In this document: positions 44,027 to 52,797 of the stretch, piece by piece
How positions within the stretch are numbered: position 1 is the first letter of the stretch
Layout of the letters: the number at the start of each line of letters is the position of its first letter
NCBI RefSeq assembly: GCF_001676725.1
Contig: NZ_CP016172.1
Span: 2,914,001-2,978,000, forward strand
Source of the DNA: Bordetella flabilis
GTDB taxonomy: Bacteria > Pseudomonadota > Gammaproteobacteria > Burkholderiales > Burkholderiaceae_B
DNA: 64,000 nt
Reading direction: 5' to 3'
Translations under genes and position numbers: made by a program
The notes under the pieces: generated by a model
Seen by the model: the letters and a program-made list of their open reading frames with translations, nothing else
The model's database searches: none
What the model was told of the DNA's origin: nothing

Positions 44027-44914
44027 TTAGTATTCGCCGGCGCAGACCCGCGCCGTGGTCACCGCCGAGGGCGGCGCGTCGTCGGGCGTGAAGCCATACC
44101 TGGCCATCAGTTTGTCGACCGTGCCGTCGGCCTTCAGCTTCGCGAGCTGTGCGTTGTACAGGTCGCGCAGATCGGCGTCTTCCTGGCGAAAACCGATCGC
44201 GGTGTACATCGCCGCCGGCACGCCATTGCGCACCAGGCCCTGGAAGGGACGCGCCCGTTCGACGCCCTGTACGTTAGGATCCTGCAGCAGCGACACCACG
44301 CTGGGCGCGGACAGCGTCACCGCATCCGCGCGTCCGGCGATGAGCGCCGACAGCTGCGACTGGGGACTATCCAGGAATACCATCTGGCTGGCCGGCACCC
44401 CGGCATCCTGCGCGTTCTTCGAGTTCAGCGTGCCGCGTCCGCCGGCCAAACGCACCTTGGGATTCGCCGCGATGTCCGCGTAGCTGTGCAGCTTCAGCGG
44501 ATTTCCCTTGGCGACGATCAAGCCGTCGCCGACCGCCAGGTCCGGCTCGCTGAACAGTACGACCTTGCAACGCGGCGGCGTGATGGCCAGTCCGGACGCC
44601 ACCATATCGAAGCGACGTGCCGTCAGGCCGGGGATCAGGGCGCCGAATTCCGTGATGATGAAATTGATGTTCTTGACGCCCAGTGGCGCAAACGCGGCGC
44701 GCACCAGGTCGGCGTGGAATCCCGTGGCCTGGCCGTCCGCATCGCGGAATCCCCACGGCGCGCGGTTGTGTATGCCTATCGTCACCGTTCCGCTTTGCAG
44801 GATCGTGTCCTTGGTGGACGCCGCGCCCGCCGCGGGCGCCGCCGCGACCGAGCATGCAAGCGCGCCAAGGGCGAACAGTCGGCCCAACCATGTCTTGCCC
44901 ATCCGTTGCGTCAT
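44027..44914 (-). CDS. Ectoine-type (EhuB-like) ABC transporter substrate-binding protein
   Basis: 295 residues from ATG 44914 (AAGGGA upstream). A Sec leader (LGRLFALGALACSVAAAPAAGAAS) precedes a family-3 solute-binding protein. FGALIPGLTARRFDMVASGL followed by ITPPRCKVVLFSEPDLAVGDG closely resembles EhuB, the ectoine/hydroxyectoine receptor, as does GFHADLVRAAFAPLGV. The gene set beside it differs from ectoine clusters, so the ligand may be another zwitterionic amino-acid derivative. Confidence 0.87.
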   Translation of the reverse strand: MTQRMGKTWLGRLFALGALACSVAAAPAAGAASTKDTILQSGTVTIGIHNRAPWGFRDADGQATGFHADLVRAAFAPLGVKNINFIITEFGALIPGLTARRFDMVASGLAITPPRCKVVLFSEPDLAVGDGLIVAKGNPLKLHSYADIAANPKVRLAGGRGTLNSKNAQDAGVPASQMVFLDSPQSQLSALIAGRADAVTLSAPSVVSLLQDPNVQGVERARPFQGLVRNGVPAAMYTAIGFRQEDADLRDLYNAQLAKLKADGTVDKLMARYGFTPDDAPPSAVTTARVCAGEY

Positions 44915-44988
44915 GATTTTTCCCTTGTGATGTTGTTGCTGGTGAAATAAAGCCGATGCCGCCGTGACCCGGTGGCTGTCAGCCGCCG

Positions 44989-46179
44989 CTATGCGGTCCC
45001 ATGGCGAACCATTTCGCGCCGCAGCGCCTCGAAGAAGGTCTTGAGGTCGTGCGCCAGGTCGGCCTCGCCTTCGATGCCGATGCTGATGCGCAGCACCATG
45101 TCGTCGCCTTCCCAGGGCCGCACGGTGCGGTGCGCGCGCACCGGCATGGGAGCCACCAGGCTGCGGGTGCCGCCCCAGGATGCACCGATCACGAAAATGC
45201 GCAGTGCGTCCATGGCTGCCGCGACATGGGGCGCGGCCTGCGGCGTGAACACCACGCTGAAAACGCCGCTGGCCCCCTGGAAATCCCGCCGCCACAAGGC
45301 ATGGCCCGGCGAATCCGGCAACGCCGGATAAAGGACCCGGGCCACTTCAGGCTGGCGGCGGATATCGTCGATGAGGGTTGTCGCCACGCGCGCGTTGTAG
45401 GCCAGCCGCAAGGCCATGGTTTCCACCCCGCGCAGCACCAGCGCCGCGTCGTCCGCGGACACGCCCAGGCCCTGCCGTCCAAGGAAAGCGCGCAGCGAAT
45501 CGCCCAGCGCCAGGTCGCGCACGGTGATGGAACCCATCATCACATCCGAATGGCCGCAGAAATATTTGGTGAGTCCTTCGACTACGATGTCGGCGCCATG
45601 CGCCAGGGGCTTGAAGTTCAGCGGCGTCGCCCAGGTGTTGTCGCAGCCGACCAGTGCGCCGCGGGCATGTGCCAGGGTCGCGATGCGCGGCAGGTCCTGT
45701 ACTTCCATGGTCGTGGAACCCGGGGACTCGACCCACACCAGCCGCACGCGATCGCCCATGCGCTCGACGAGGTCCGCCGTATCCAGGGGATCGTAATAGC
45801 TGACCTGTATACCCAGGCGCGCCAGATCCCGATCCGCGAAGTCCCGCACGGGCGGGTACACGGTGTCCGGCAGCATCAATTGGTCGCCCGTCTTCAGCAG
45901 CGCCAGCATGACGGTGGTGATCGCCCCCTGCCCCGATGGCGCCAGCAGGGTGCGCGCGCCCTGTTCCAGCACTGTGATCTTGCGCTCCAGGGTGCGGGTG
46001 GTCGGCGTGCCGTACAGGCCGTACGAATAACCTTCGCTGCCGCGTTCCCGGCGCGTCGCATACGCGTGGGCGTTCTCGAATGGAATGGTCGATGCCCGGT
46101 ACACCGCCACCCCGAGGCTGGCGTAGCCCTCATGGCTCACGGCCGGTGTTATCGCGCATTGGGTCCAATCGCTGTTCAT
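44989..46179 (-). CDS. Cys/Met-metabolism PLP enzyme, cystathionine beta-lyase-like
   Basis: 396 residues of the fold-type I gamma family. PLP-binding features: SGQGAITTVMLAL, the cofactor aspartate D180 in VGCDNTWATP, and the Schiff-base lysine K205 in EGLTKYFCGHSDVMMG. The YSYGLYGTPTTRTLE segment near residue 51 is the typical YxR-like phosphate region of this family. ASWGGTRSLVAPMPV near the C-terminus is found in cystathionine beta-lyases. It should cleave a C-S bond of a cysteine-type thioether or a related substrate. It is the first gene of the Ehu-like/DoeB-like operon and divergent from a LysR gene. Confidence 0.9.
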   Translation of the reverse strand: MNSDWTQCAITPAVSHEGYASLGVAVYRASTIPFENAHAYATRRERGSEGYSYGLYGTPTTRTLERKITVLEQGARTLLAPSGQGAITTVMLALLKTGDQLMLPDTVYPPVRDFADRDLARLGIQVSYYDPLDTADLVERMGDRVRLVWVESPGSTTMEVQDLPRIATLAHARGALVGCDNTWATPLNFKPLAHGADIVVEGLTKYFCGHSDVMMGSITVRDLALGDSLRAFLGRQGLGVSADDAALVLRGVETMALRLAYNARVATTLIDDIRRQPEVARVLYPALPDSPGHALWRRDFQGASGVFSVVFTPQAAPHVAAAMDALRIFVIGASWGGTRSLVAPMPVRAHRTVRPWEGDDMVLRISIGIEGEADLAHDLKTFFEALRREMVRHGTA

Positions 46180-46332
46180 TTCGCTGCCTGTGCCTGGTTC
46201 GGATGGCGAAAATTACAGCATGCGTACTCTATCCAGTCTAATATTGAAAAAGGCCAAGTCTATTCTCCCAGGTTATACACTTCTGGCGGAAGATGGCCGC
46301 GTCCGCAGCCCCCCGAATACGGAACCGCATCC

Positions 46333-47262
46333 ATGAACCTGCGTCAGGTCGAGGCCTTCCATGCCTTGATGACCAATCACACCGCCTCGCGCGCCGCCGA
46401 AGTGCTGCGCATTTCGCAACCCGCGGTCAGCAAGGCCATCCAGGAACTGGAACGCAAGGTCGGCTTCCCTCTGTTCGAACGCATCAAGAGCCGCCTGGTC
46501 CCCACGGCGGAAGCGCACCTGCTGCATCGCGAGGTCGAGCGGTGTTTCACCGGCATGGACCAGTTGCGCAATGCCGCGGCACGCATACGCGACTTCGGCG
46601 CGGGCGAGCTGAAGCTGGCGTCGCTCGCTTCGCTGGCCAACACCCTGGTTCCGCTGGCGCTGCGCGACTTCCATGGCCGCCATCCCAACGTCGCCATCAG
46701 CTTCCAGTCGCGCATGTCTTCCGAGGTGCGCGACCTGGTCGCCACAGGCCAGTTCGACCTGGGCCTGGCCGCCGACGAAATCGACTTGACGGGGGTGGAC
46801 CACCGGGAATACGGCAAGTACCGGGCGCATTTGGCGCTGTATCCCGGGCACCCGCTGGAAAAGCGCGAACGCATTACGCCCCGGGACCTGCACGGGTTGC
46901 CTTTCATCGCGCTGGCGCCGCAGGACACCACCCGCCGCATGGCCGACCAGATCCTGCGCGAGCACGAGTGCGAGCCGCAGGTGATACTGGAGACACCGTT
47001 CTCCGCCACCGTGTGCGCCATGGTGCTCGCCGAACTGGGTTGCGGGCTGGTGAACCCGCTGACCGCCCACCCTTACCTCAAGCTGGGGCTGATCCTCAAG
47101 CCATTCGCGCCGACCGTCTATTTCCGCAGCCTGCTGCTTTATCCCACCGACCGCCGGCCTTCGCGCATCGTCCGGGATTGCATCGCCGCGCTGGATGCGG
47201 TCGCCAGCGGCAGGGCTTTGGGCTTCCGTGGGGTGGCGGTATCGGCGCGCCATTCCCGTTGA
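46333..47262 (+). CDS. LysR-family transcriptional regulator
   Basis: 309 residues from ATG 46333 (MNLRQVEAFHALMTNHTASR); the frame is open far upstream on the opposite side of the PLP gene but without support. The HTH is ASRAAEVLRISQPAVSKAIQELERKVG. It resembles OccR/NocR-type LysR proteins, which regulate opine and amino-acid uptake and catabolism. It is divergent from the PLP enzyme/ABC/deacylase operon with a 153-bp promoter region and is the likely regulator, with an amino-acid derivative as effector. Confidence 0.9.
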   Translation: MNLRQVEAFHALMTNHTASRAAEVLRISQPAVSKAIQELERKVGFPLFERIKSRLVPTAEAHLLHREVERCFTGMDQLRNAAARIRDFGAGELKLASLASLANTLVPLALRDFHGRHPNVAISFQSRMSSEVRDLVATGQFDLGLAADEIDLTGVDHREYGKYRAHLALYPGHPLEKRERITPRDLHGLPFIALAPQDTTRRMADQILREHECEPQVILETPFSATVCAMVLAELGCGLVNPLTAHPYLKLGLILKPFAPTVYFRSLLLYPTDRRPSRIVRDCIAALDAVASGRALGFRGVAVSARHSR

Positions 47263-47394
47263 TCCGCGCAACACCCTTCCTCGGTCTTGCGTAGTCACGG
47301 CCTCTGGCCCGGTTCTGGCGTATCAGCCCTGATGATACAAAGGACCCGCGGAAGATAGCGCACGCGCCACGGCCAGGTCCGCAGCCCGCTCCGC

Positions 47395-48366
47395 TTATTC
47401 GACCTGCGCGCCTGACGTCTTCACCACTTCCGCCCATTTCGCCAAGGCTGCATTCACCTGCGTGGCGAATTCCTGCGGCGTCGTGGCATATACCACCGCG
47501 CCCTGCGCCGCGAACTTCTCCCGTATCTCCGGGGTAGCCAGCAGCGCATTGATATCGCGGTTCATCAGGTCGATTCTGGCCGCATCGACACCGCCGGCCG
47601 CGAACAATCCGAACCACGGGTTCACGTCGAAAGACGGATAACCCTGCTCCGCGATCGTCGGAATGGCCGGCGCGCTGGCCGACCGCTTGGCGCTGGTCAC
47701 CGCCAGCGGCAACAGCGTACCGGCGTCGATATAACCCTTGACCGAGGGGAAGCTGGTAAAGACCACGTCGATCTGCCCGCCCAGCAGATCCTGTATCGCT
47801 GGCGCGGCGCCCCGGTAAGGCACGTGGACCATCTTCACGCCGGCGGCGTCGTTGAACATCTCACCCAACAGATGGTTGACCGAGCCGTTGCCCGCCGAGC
47901 CGAAGGTCATGCGTCTTTCCTTCGCCGCCTGCACCAGGTCCTGCAGGGATTTCACGCCGGACTTGGGGCTGGTGACCACGACGAAGGGCAAGGTGGCCAC
48001 GGTGGCGACAGGCGAGAAATCCGTTTTGACGTCGAACGGCAGACGGCGATAAATGGCGGGATTGATCGCATGCGAACCCTCATAGCTCATCAGCAGGGTA
48101 TAGCCGTCCGTGCCCGACTTCGCGACGTATTCCATCCCGATGTTGCCGCCGGCGCCGGCGCGGTTCTCCACGACCACCGACTGCTTCCATTTTTGCCCAA
48201 GATATTGCGCGAGGATCCGCGCCAGGGTGTCGGAAGCGCCGCCAGGCGCTTGCGGCACCACCAGGTGCACGGGTTTGTCGGGAAAATTCTCGGCGGCGAC
48301 CGCAGTCGACAAAGCACAGGCAGCGGCGAGCATCGTGCCCGCCAGGCAGGGAAAGATTCGCATCAT
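47395..48366 (-). CDS. Bug-family (TctC) periplasmic receptor
   Basis: 323 residues with a Sec leader (CLAGTMLAAACALSTAVAAENF). Family motifs: PVHLVVPQAPGGASDTLARI, VENRAGAGGNIGMEYVAKSG, MTFGSAGNGSVNHLLGEMF, HVPYRGAAPAIQDLLGGQID. It is divergent from a TauD-family dioxygenase gene, with tandem 11-bp repeats in the shared promoter region, and is convergent with the LysR gene. Co-regulation with the dioxygenase suggests the ligand is the dioxygenase substrate or a related acid. No membrane genes adjoin it. Confidence 0.9.
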   Translation of the reverse strand: MMRIFPCLAGTMLAAACALSTAVAAENFPDKPVHLVVPQAPGGASDTLARILAQYLGQKWKQSVVVENRAGAGGNIGMEYVAKSGTDGYTLLMSYEGSHAINPAIYRRLPFDVKTDFSPVATVATLPFVVVTSPKSGVKSLQDLVQAAKERRMTFGSAGNGSVNHLLGEMFNDAAGVKMVHVPYRGAAPAIQDLLGGQIDVVFTSFPSVKGYIDAGTLLPLAVTSAKRSASAPAIPTIAEQGYPSFDVNPWFGLFAAGGVDAARIDLMNRDINALLATPEIREKFAAQGAVVYATTPQEFATQVNAALAKWAEVVKTSGAQVE

Positions 48367-48378
48367 GTCTCCGGATAA

Positions 48379-48411
48379 TTATCTTTGATTTATCTTTAAT
48401 TTATCGTTGTT
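48379..48411. repeat. Three tandem 11-bp repeats in the Bug/TauD divergent promoter
   Basis: TTATCTTTGAT (48379-48389), TTATCTTTAAT (48390-48400) and TTATCGTTGTT (48401-48411) are head-to-tail repeats with one helical turn per unit. They lie 12-45 bp upstream of the Bug start on one side and 70-103 bp upstream of the dioxygenase start on the other. Helically phased direct repeats in a divergent promoter are a common binding-site layout. The regulator is not encoded in the immediate neighbourhood. Confidence 0.6.
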
Positions 48412-48481
48412 TAATATCATACACACGGGCCACGGCCGGCGAATGGCTGGCGCCGCCCAGTGGCCCCATCTTGGAGACGAC

Positions 48482-49306
48482 ATGAAAAGCCGGAAAATCG
48501 CGGGTGCCTTGGGCGCCGAACTCAGCGGCATCGACCTGACGAGGAAACTCGATGCGTCCCAGGCTGCCGAGGTGCGCCAGGCGCTGCTGGATCACCAGGT
48601 TATTTTCCTGCGCGACCAGAACCTGACGCCGCAGCAGTTCCTGGATTTCGCGCGTGCGATGGGCACGCCGATCGAATACCCCTTCGTCAAAGGGCTGGAA
48701 GGCTTTCCGGAAATCATCGAAGTAAAGAAGCTGGAGAACGAGCGCTTGAATTTCGGCGGCATCTGGCATTCCGATACAACGTACCTGGAAGTGCCCCCCA
48801 TGGGGTCGATGCTGTTGTCGCGCGAGATTCCCCCGTATGGCGGCGATACGATGTTCGCCAATCAGTACCTGGCCTACGAGGCGCTGTCGGATACGATGAA
48901 GCGCCTGCTGGACGGCCTGGTGGGGATCAGCACTTCGGCCAAGGCAGACGTGTCGAAGACACGCGAAGACCGCATGAAGTCGGACGGCAAGCAGGAAGCG
49001 CCGCGCAACTATGTGGCCGAGCATCCCGTGGTCCGCACGCATCCGGAAACGGGACGCAAGGCCCTGTATGTGAACGTGGCCCACACCGCCGGCATCAAGG
49101 GCATGACGGAACAGGAAAGCGCGCCGCTGCTATCGTTCCTGTTCGAGCACCAGGTCAAGCCGGAATTTACCTGCCGCTTCGCCTGGACGCCCAATGCGAT
49201 CGCGTTCTGGGACAACCGCTGCGCCATGCACAATCCCATCAACGACTATCACGGCTTCCGCCGGGTGATGCACCGGATCACCCTCCAGGGCGACCGGCCG
49301 CGCTGA
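48482..49306 (+). CDS. TauD/TfdA-family 2-oxoglutarate-dependent dioxygenase
   Basis: 274 residues from ATG 48482 (GGAG upstream); the frame is open from 48407 without support. N-terminal IAGALGAELSGIDLTRKL is typical of TauD. The iron motif is WHSDTTY (H-x-D), and GGDTMFANQYLAYEAL and the C-terminal WDNRCAMHNPINDYHGFRRVMHR supply the distal histidine and the 2-oxoglutarate arginine. Known relatives act on taurine, alkyl sulfates and 2,4-D. It is the smaller of the two dioxygenases in this window. It is divergent from a Bug receptor gene and convergent with a cytosine-deaminase-like gene. Confidence 0.9.
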   Translation: MKSRKIAGALGAELSGIDLTRKLDASQAAEVRQALLDHQVIFLRDQNLTPQQFLDFARAMGTPIEYPFVKGLEGFPEIIEVKKLENERLNFGGIWHSDTTYLEVPPMGSMLLSREIPPYGGDTMFANQYLAYEALSDTMKRLLDGLVGISTSAKADVSKTREDRMKSDGKQEAPRNYVAEHPVVRTHPETGRKALYVNVAHTAGIKGMTEQESAPLLSFLFEHQVKPEFTCRFAWTPNAIAFWDNRCAMHNPINDYHGFRRVMHRITLQGDRPR

Positions 49307-49357
49307 GCCATGCGCCGCGGAATGCGCGCCCCTTTTGCGGACCTGCGGCGGCCGTCG

Positions 49358-50641
49358 TCATGCCGGCCGCGGCGGCATGAACGATAGAGACCCGGGCCTG
49401 CCCTCCAGGAACAGTTCAGCCGTGGCCGGCGGCGTACGGGCGATGACGCGGCCGGCACGAAGCACCAGCAGGCGGGTTGCGCGCAGGCGTATCGCTTCGA
49501 TAGGGTCGCCCGCCTGAAGCAGCACGAGGTCGGCCCGCTTGCCGATCTCCAGGCCGATATCCCGCAATCCCAGGATGCGCGCGGGCGTGGCGGTCACCGC
49601 GTCGAAACAGGCCCGCATGGCGTCCTGGCTGGTCATTTGCGCTACGTGCAAGCCCATGTGGGCGACCTCCAGCATGTCGCCGCTGCCCAATCCGTACCAC
49701 GGGTCCATCACGCAGTCGTGCCCGAAGGCCACCGGCACGCCGGCCGCCATCAGCTCCGGCACGCGGGTCATGCCGCGACGCTTGGGATAGGTATCGCTAC
49801 GTCCCTGCAGCGTGATGTTGATCAGCGGGTTGGCGACCACCGACACACCGGCTTCCCGGATCAGCGGCAGCAGCTTGGACACGTAGTAGTTGTCCATCGA
49901 ATGCATGGACGTCAGGTGCGAGCCCGTAACCCGGCCCTGCAGTCCCAGGCGGTGCGCTTCGCAGGCCAGGGTCTCGATATGGCGCGAAAGGGGATCGTCG
50001 CTTTCGTCGCAGTGCATGTCGACCGGCAGACCGCGGTCGGCCGCGAGCTCGCACAATAGCCGCACCGATTCGGCGCCCTGCTGCATGGTCCGCTCGAAGT
50101 GCGGAATTCCACCGACCACGTCCACGCCCATGTCCAGCGCGCGCTGCAGGTTGTCCAGGGCCCCCGCCGCGCGCAGCACGCCGTCCTGCGGGAACGCCAC
50201 CAATTGCAGATCGAGATAGGGCTTGACCCGCTCGCGCACATGCAGCAATGCCTCCACGGCCAGGAGGCGTGGATCGGAGACGTCCACGTGGCTGCGTATC
50301 GCCAGCAGGCCCTTGGCGGCGGCCCAATCGCAATACGCCAGCGCCCGTTCGACCAGGGCGTCCTGTGCCAGGGTAGGTTTCAGTTCGCCCCACAGTTCGA
50401 TGCCCTCCAGCAGCGTGCCGCTGCGATTGACGCGCGGCAGGCCGTACGACAGCGTGGAGTCCATATGGAAATGCGCATCGACGAACGGCGGCGTCACCAG
50501 GTGACCCGCAGCGTCCAGGCTCTGGTGCGCGTTTGCCGCGAGTCCCGGCGCGATGGCCGCGATCCGCCCATCCTGGATACCGATGTCGATGCCCCGCCGC
50601 CCGTCCGGGAGGCTGCAATCGTGCAGAATAAGATCCAGCAT
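49358..50641 (-). CDS. Amidohydrolase, cytosine-deaminase-like
   Basis: 427 residues. Amidohydrolase metal sites: H57-F-H59 in FVDAHFHMDS, VDMHCDESDD, SHLTSMHSM and the aspartate in FGHDCVMDPWYG. The LINITLQGRSDTYPKRRGMTR block and WYGLGSGDMLEVAHMGLHV closely match CodA-type cytosine deaminases, as does IPHFERT. Family members deaminate cytosine or isocytosine and related pyrimidines and triazines, so the substrate class is likely an amino-pyrimidine or similar heterocycle. It is not obviously linked to its neighbours: 51 bp from the convergent dioxygenase gene. Confidence 0.85.
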   Translation of the reverse strand: MLDLILHDCSLPDGRRGIDIGIQDGRIAAIAPGLAANAHQSLDAAGHLVTPPFVDAHFHMDSTLSYGLPRVNRSGTLLEGIELWGELKPTLAQDALVERALAYCDWAAAKGLLAIRSHVDVSDPRLLAVEALLHVRERVKPYLDLQLVAFPQDGVLRAAGALDNLQRALDMGVDVVGGIPHFERTMQQGAESVRLLCELAADRGLPVDMHCDESDDPLSRHIETLACEAHRLGLQGRVTGSHLTSMHSMDNYYVSKLLPLIREAGVSVVANPLINITLQGRSDTYPKRRGMTRVPELMAAGVPVAFGHDCVMDPWYGLGSGDMLEVAHMGLHVAQMTSQDAMRACFDAVTATPARILGLRDIGLEIGKRADLVLLQAGDPIEAIRLRATRLLVLRAGRVIARTPPATAELFLEGRPGSLSFMPPRPA

Positions 50642-50759
50642 AGGAGTCCTCGCGCTCGATGTGCCTGCGCCCTCGCCTACCGTAAGGGACAGGCCCGGCA
50701 GGCCAGGCGCCCTGCGGCGACATGGCGATGCCGCAGGCGACAGGCGGCGCCCTCGTTAT

Positions 50760-51518
50760 TCAATCCGGCTTGCGAAACTTCAGCACGAACTGGTCGGTAT
50801 GGCCGCGAATCGCGGGCGCGAACACGGCCATGTCATGCGTGTCCTGCGTGTTGCGCAGCACGCTGCTTTCGGCTTCCAGCCTGAAGCCCGCTGCCAGCGC
50901 CTGCTGCTTCACGGTTTCCGGATCGATACGGTGCAGGGTATGCGCGCTGGCGTCGCTGCTGCCTGCCTTGGCGACGTGGTCGATGACGATGAACACGCCA
51001 CCCGGCTTCAATGCCTTGTAGACGGCGGCGTCCATTTGCGCTGCGGCGTCAGCGCCCACGAACCCATACACGTCGTGGTAGTTGTTCGAGGTCCAGGCCA
51101 CATCCAGCGGTTCCGGTATTGCCAGCGCGGCCAAGGGCGCGCTGATCACGGTGACGTTGGTAAACGCGGTGCCGGTGGGAATGGCGCGGGCGGTGTCCAG
51201 CGATTTGGGCGCCAGCTTCAGGATCTCGGCGGGTACCACGGCATATACATGGCCGGTCGGGCCGACGGCATTGCTGAAGAGACGCGTGAAGTAGCCGCCT
51301 CCCGGAATAAGGTCCGCCACGCGGTCTCCCGGCTTGATGCCGGCGAAGGACAGCAGTTCGGCGGGCTTGCGCGCGGCATCGCGCTGTACGTCCGCGGCGG
51401 GCCGGTCGGGCGAGGCGACGGACGCGGCAATGGCGGAGCGCGTGGGCGCGTGCGGCGCCTGCGCACAGGACGCCAACACGAAGGTCGACGCGGCAAACAG
51501 CACGATGGCGAGTTTCAA
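50760..51518 (-). CDS. Predicted lipoprotein with class I methyltransferase fold
   Basis: 252 residues from a TTG start at 51518, preceded by GGAGG 8 bp upstream. The N-terminus MKLAIVLFAASTFVLASCAQ ends in a lipobox (LASC), so it is a predicted lipoprotein. After a low-complexity linker there is a seven-strand methyltransferase-like fold: GDRVADLIPGGGYFTRLFSN (motif I region), VYAVVPAE, PLDVAWTSNNYHDVY and LKPGGVFIVIDHVA. The canonical acidic residue and GxGxG of motif I are altered. S-adenosylmethionine is cytoplasmic, so an exported enzyme of this type is puzzling; it may be a non-catalytic or moonlighting fold. Confidence 0.82.
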   Translation of the reverse strand: MKLAIVLFAASTFVLASCAQAPHAPTRSAIAASVASPDRPAADVQRDAARKPAELLSFAGIKPGDRVADLIPGGGYFTRLFSNAVGPTGHVYAVVPAEILKLAPKSLDTARAIPTGTAFTNVTVISAPLAALAIPEPLDVAWTSNNYHDVYGFVGADAAAQMDAAVYKALKPGGVFIVIDHVAKAGSSDASAHTLHRIDPETVKQQALAAGFRLEAESSVLRNTQDTHDMAVFAPAIRGHTDQFVLKFRKPD

Positions 51519-51723
51519 GATTTCAACCTCCAGTCAGTCGCCGGGCGGCGTTCGGTCCAGGCACAAAGTAATGGTTCTTCGGGATCGCCGCAAGCCGGCG
51601 CAGGCGCTTCGCGCGAGACGGCCTGTGTCCTCGCGATCGTCCGGCGCGACGCGGTCCTCATGCAACAAATACACAGCGGCATCGGAATCGCCCCGGCACC
51701 GGCCAGCGCGTCAGGCAGGGAGG

Positions 51724-52623
51724 CTATAACGCGGCGATCAATGCCGCGATGAACCGTTCCGCGGCCTCGGGCAACAGCCGGTCAGCCGCCGTCTGGACCT
51801 GCAGGGTGCGGCGGGCGAATTGCGGTTCAGCCAGCGGTACGGCTAGCAGTTCTCCCCGCTCGATCTCGCCGCGCAAGATTATCTCGCCGCCCAGGGTAAT
51901 CGCATGGCCCGTCTTTACGATCGAATAGCTGATGGAAGACGAGTTGCTGGAGAACGCCACGTCGAAGGGCTGCCCTTCACCGTTGCGGACGCAGGCGTCG
52001 AACAGCAGGCGCACGGTCGCGCCGGAATCGGTGAGCGCGATCGGATAAGGCTTCAAGTCATCGAGCGACACGCGTGTACGACTGGCCAGGGGATGGCCGG
52101 GCGCCATGATGGCGCTCAGCGGGGAATCTATTTCATGGCGCACCTCGATCCCGCTGGCCTTGACGCCGCCCGTCTTGATCCGGAACGCCAGGCCGATATC
52201 GACGCTGCCGTCGGCCACGGCCTGGGCGACGCTGGCCGACGAGCCGCTCCGCAACCGGAACACGACGTCAGGATGGTCGGCGCGGTATGCCGCCAGAATG
52301 CCGGCCAGCACATTGCGGCCCACGGTTTCGTTGACGCCGATACGGATGGTGCTGGACTCGGACCCGCGCAGGCTGCGCAATTCATGGCGCACCCGCTGTG
52401 CGTCCATCGCGGTGCGCTGGGCGTAGTCGAAAAGCAGTTCACCAGCCCGCGTCGGCACCATGCCGTTGGGGCGTCGCTCGAACAGGGACGTTCCGCTTTC
52501 CTCCTCCAGCTTGGCGATCTGGCGGCTGACCGCGGAGGACACCACATGCAGGTTGGCAGCGGCTTGCTTCACGCTGCCCGTTCTGAACACTTCGAGGAAA
52601 TAGCGATGGGCGGTGTCCAGCAT
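51724..52623 (-). CDS. LysR-family transcriptional regulator
   Basis: 299 residues, start MLDTAHRYFLEVFRTGSVKQ. The HTH is VKQAAANLHVVSSAVSRQIAKLEEE, followed by a full effector domain. It is divergent from a Bug receptor gene with a gamma-glutamyltransferase gene behind it. A perfect LysR-type box lies in the shared promoter region at 52698-52714. It almost certainly controls the Bug-transferase pair and itself. Confidence 0.9.
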   Translation of the reverse strand: MLDTAHRYFLEVFRTGSVKQAAANLHVVSSAVSRQIAKLEEESGTSLFERRPNGMVPTRAGELLFDYAQRTAMDAQRVRHELRSLRGSESSTIRIGVNETVGRNVLAGILAAYRADHPDVVFRLRSGSSASVAQAVADGSVDIGLAFRIKTGGVKASGIEVRHEIDSPLSAIMAPGHPLASRTRVSLDDLKPYPIALTDSGATVRLLFDACVRNGEGQPFDVAFSSNSSSISYSIVKTGHAITLGGEIILRGEIERGELLAVPLAEPQFARRTLQVQTAADRLLPEAAERFIAALIAAL

Positions 52624-52697
52624 GGCGAAGGCGAGTGTCGGCCGAGCGGCGCGGCCGGTTCACAAAAAAGCAATAGGGATTCGAAATATAGAATTTG

Positions 52698-52714
52698 ATT
52701 GCTGAAATCGCAAT
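52698..52714. promoter_or_regulatory. LysR-type box between LysR and Bug genes
   Basis: ATTGC (52698-52702) and GCAAT (52710-52714) form a perfect dyad with a 7-bp centre, giving the T-N11-A pattern of LysR operators. It is 75 bp upstream of the LysR start and 84 bp upstream of the Bug start. Further A+T-rich half-sites (ATTC/GAAT pairs) flank it on both sides, which fits the extended activation site of these regulators. Confidence 0.65.
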
Positions 52715-52797
52715 TCGTAGAATTTTCGGCGGCATGCCAACAAGGCAGGGACGAGAATCCTGAGGATGCCGCGTACAAACACTCAAGGGGATTAACA

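Noticed and set aside
46273..47298. 341-codon open frame opposite the LysR gene
   Set aside because: It overlaps a clear LysR gene and encodes no recognisable fold.
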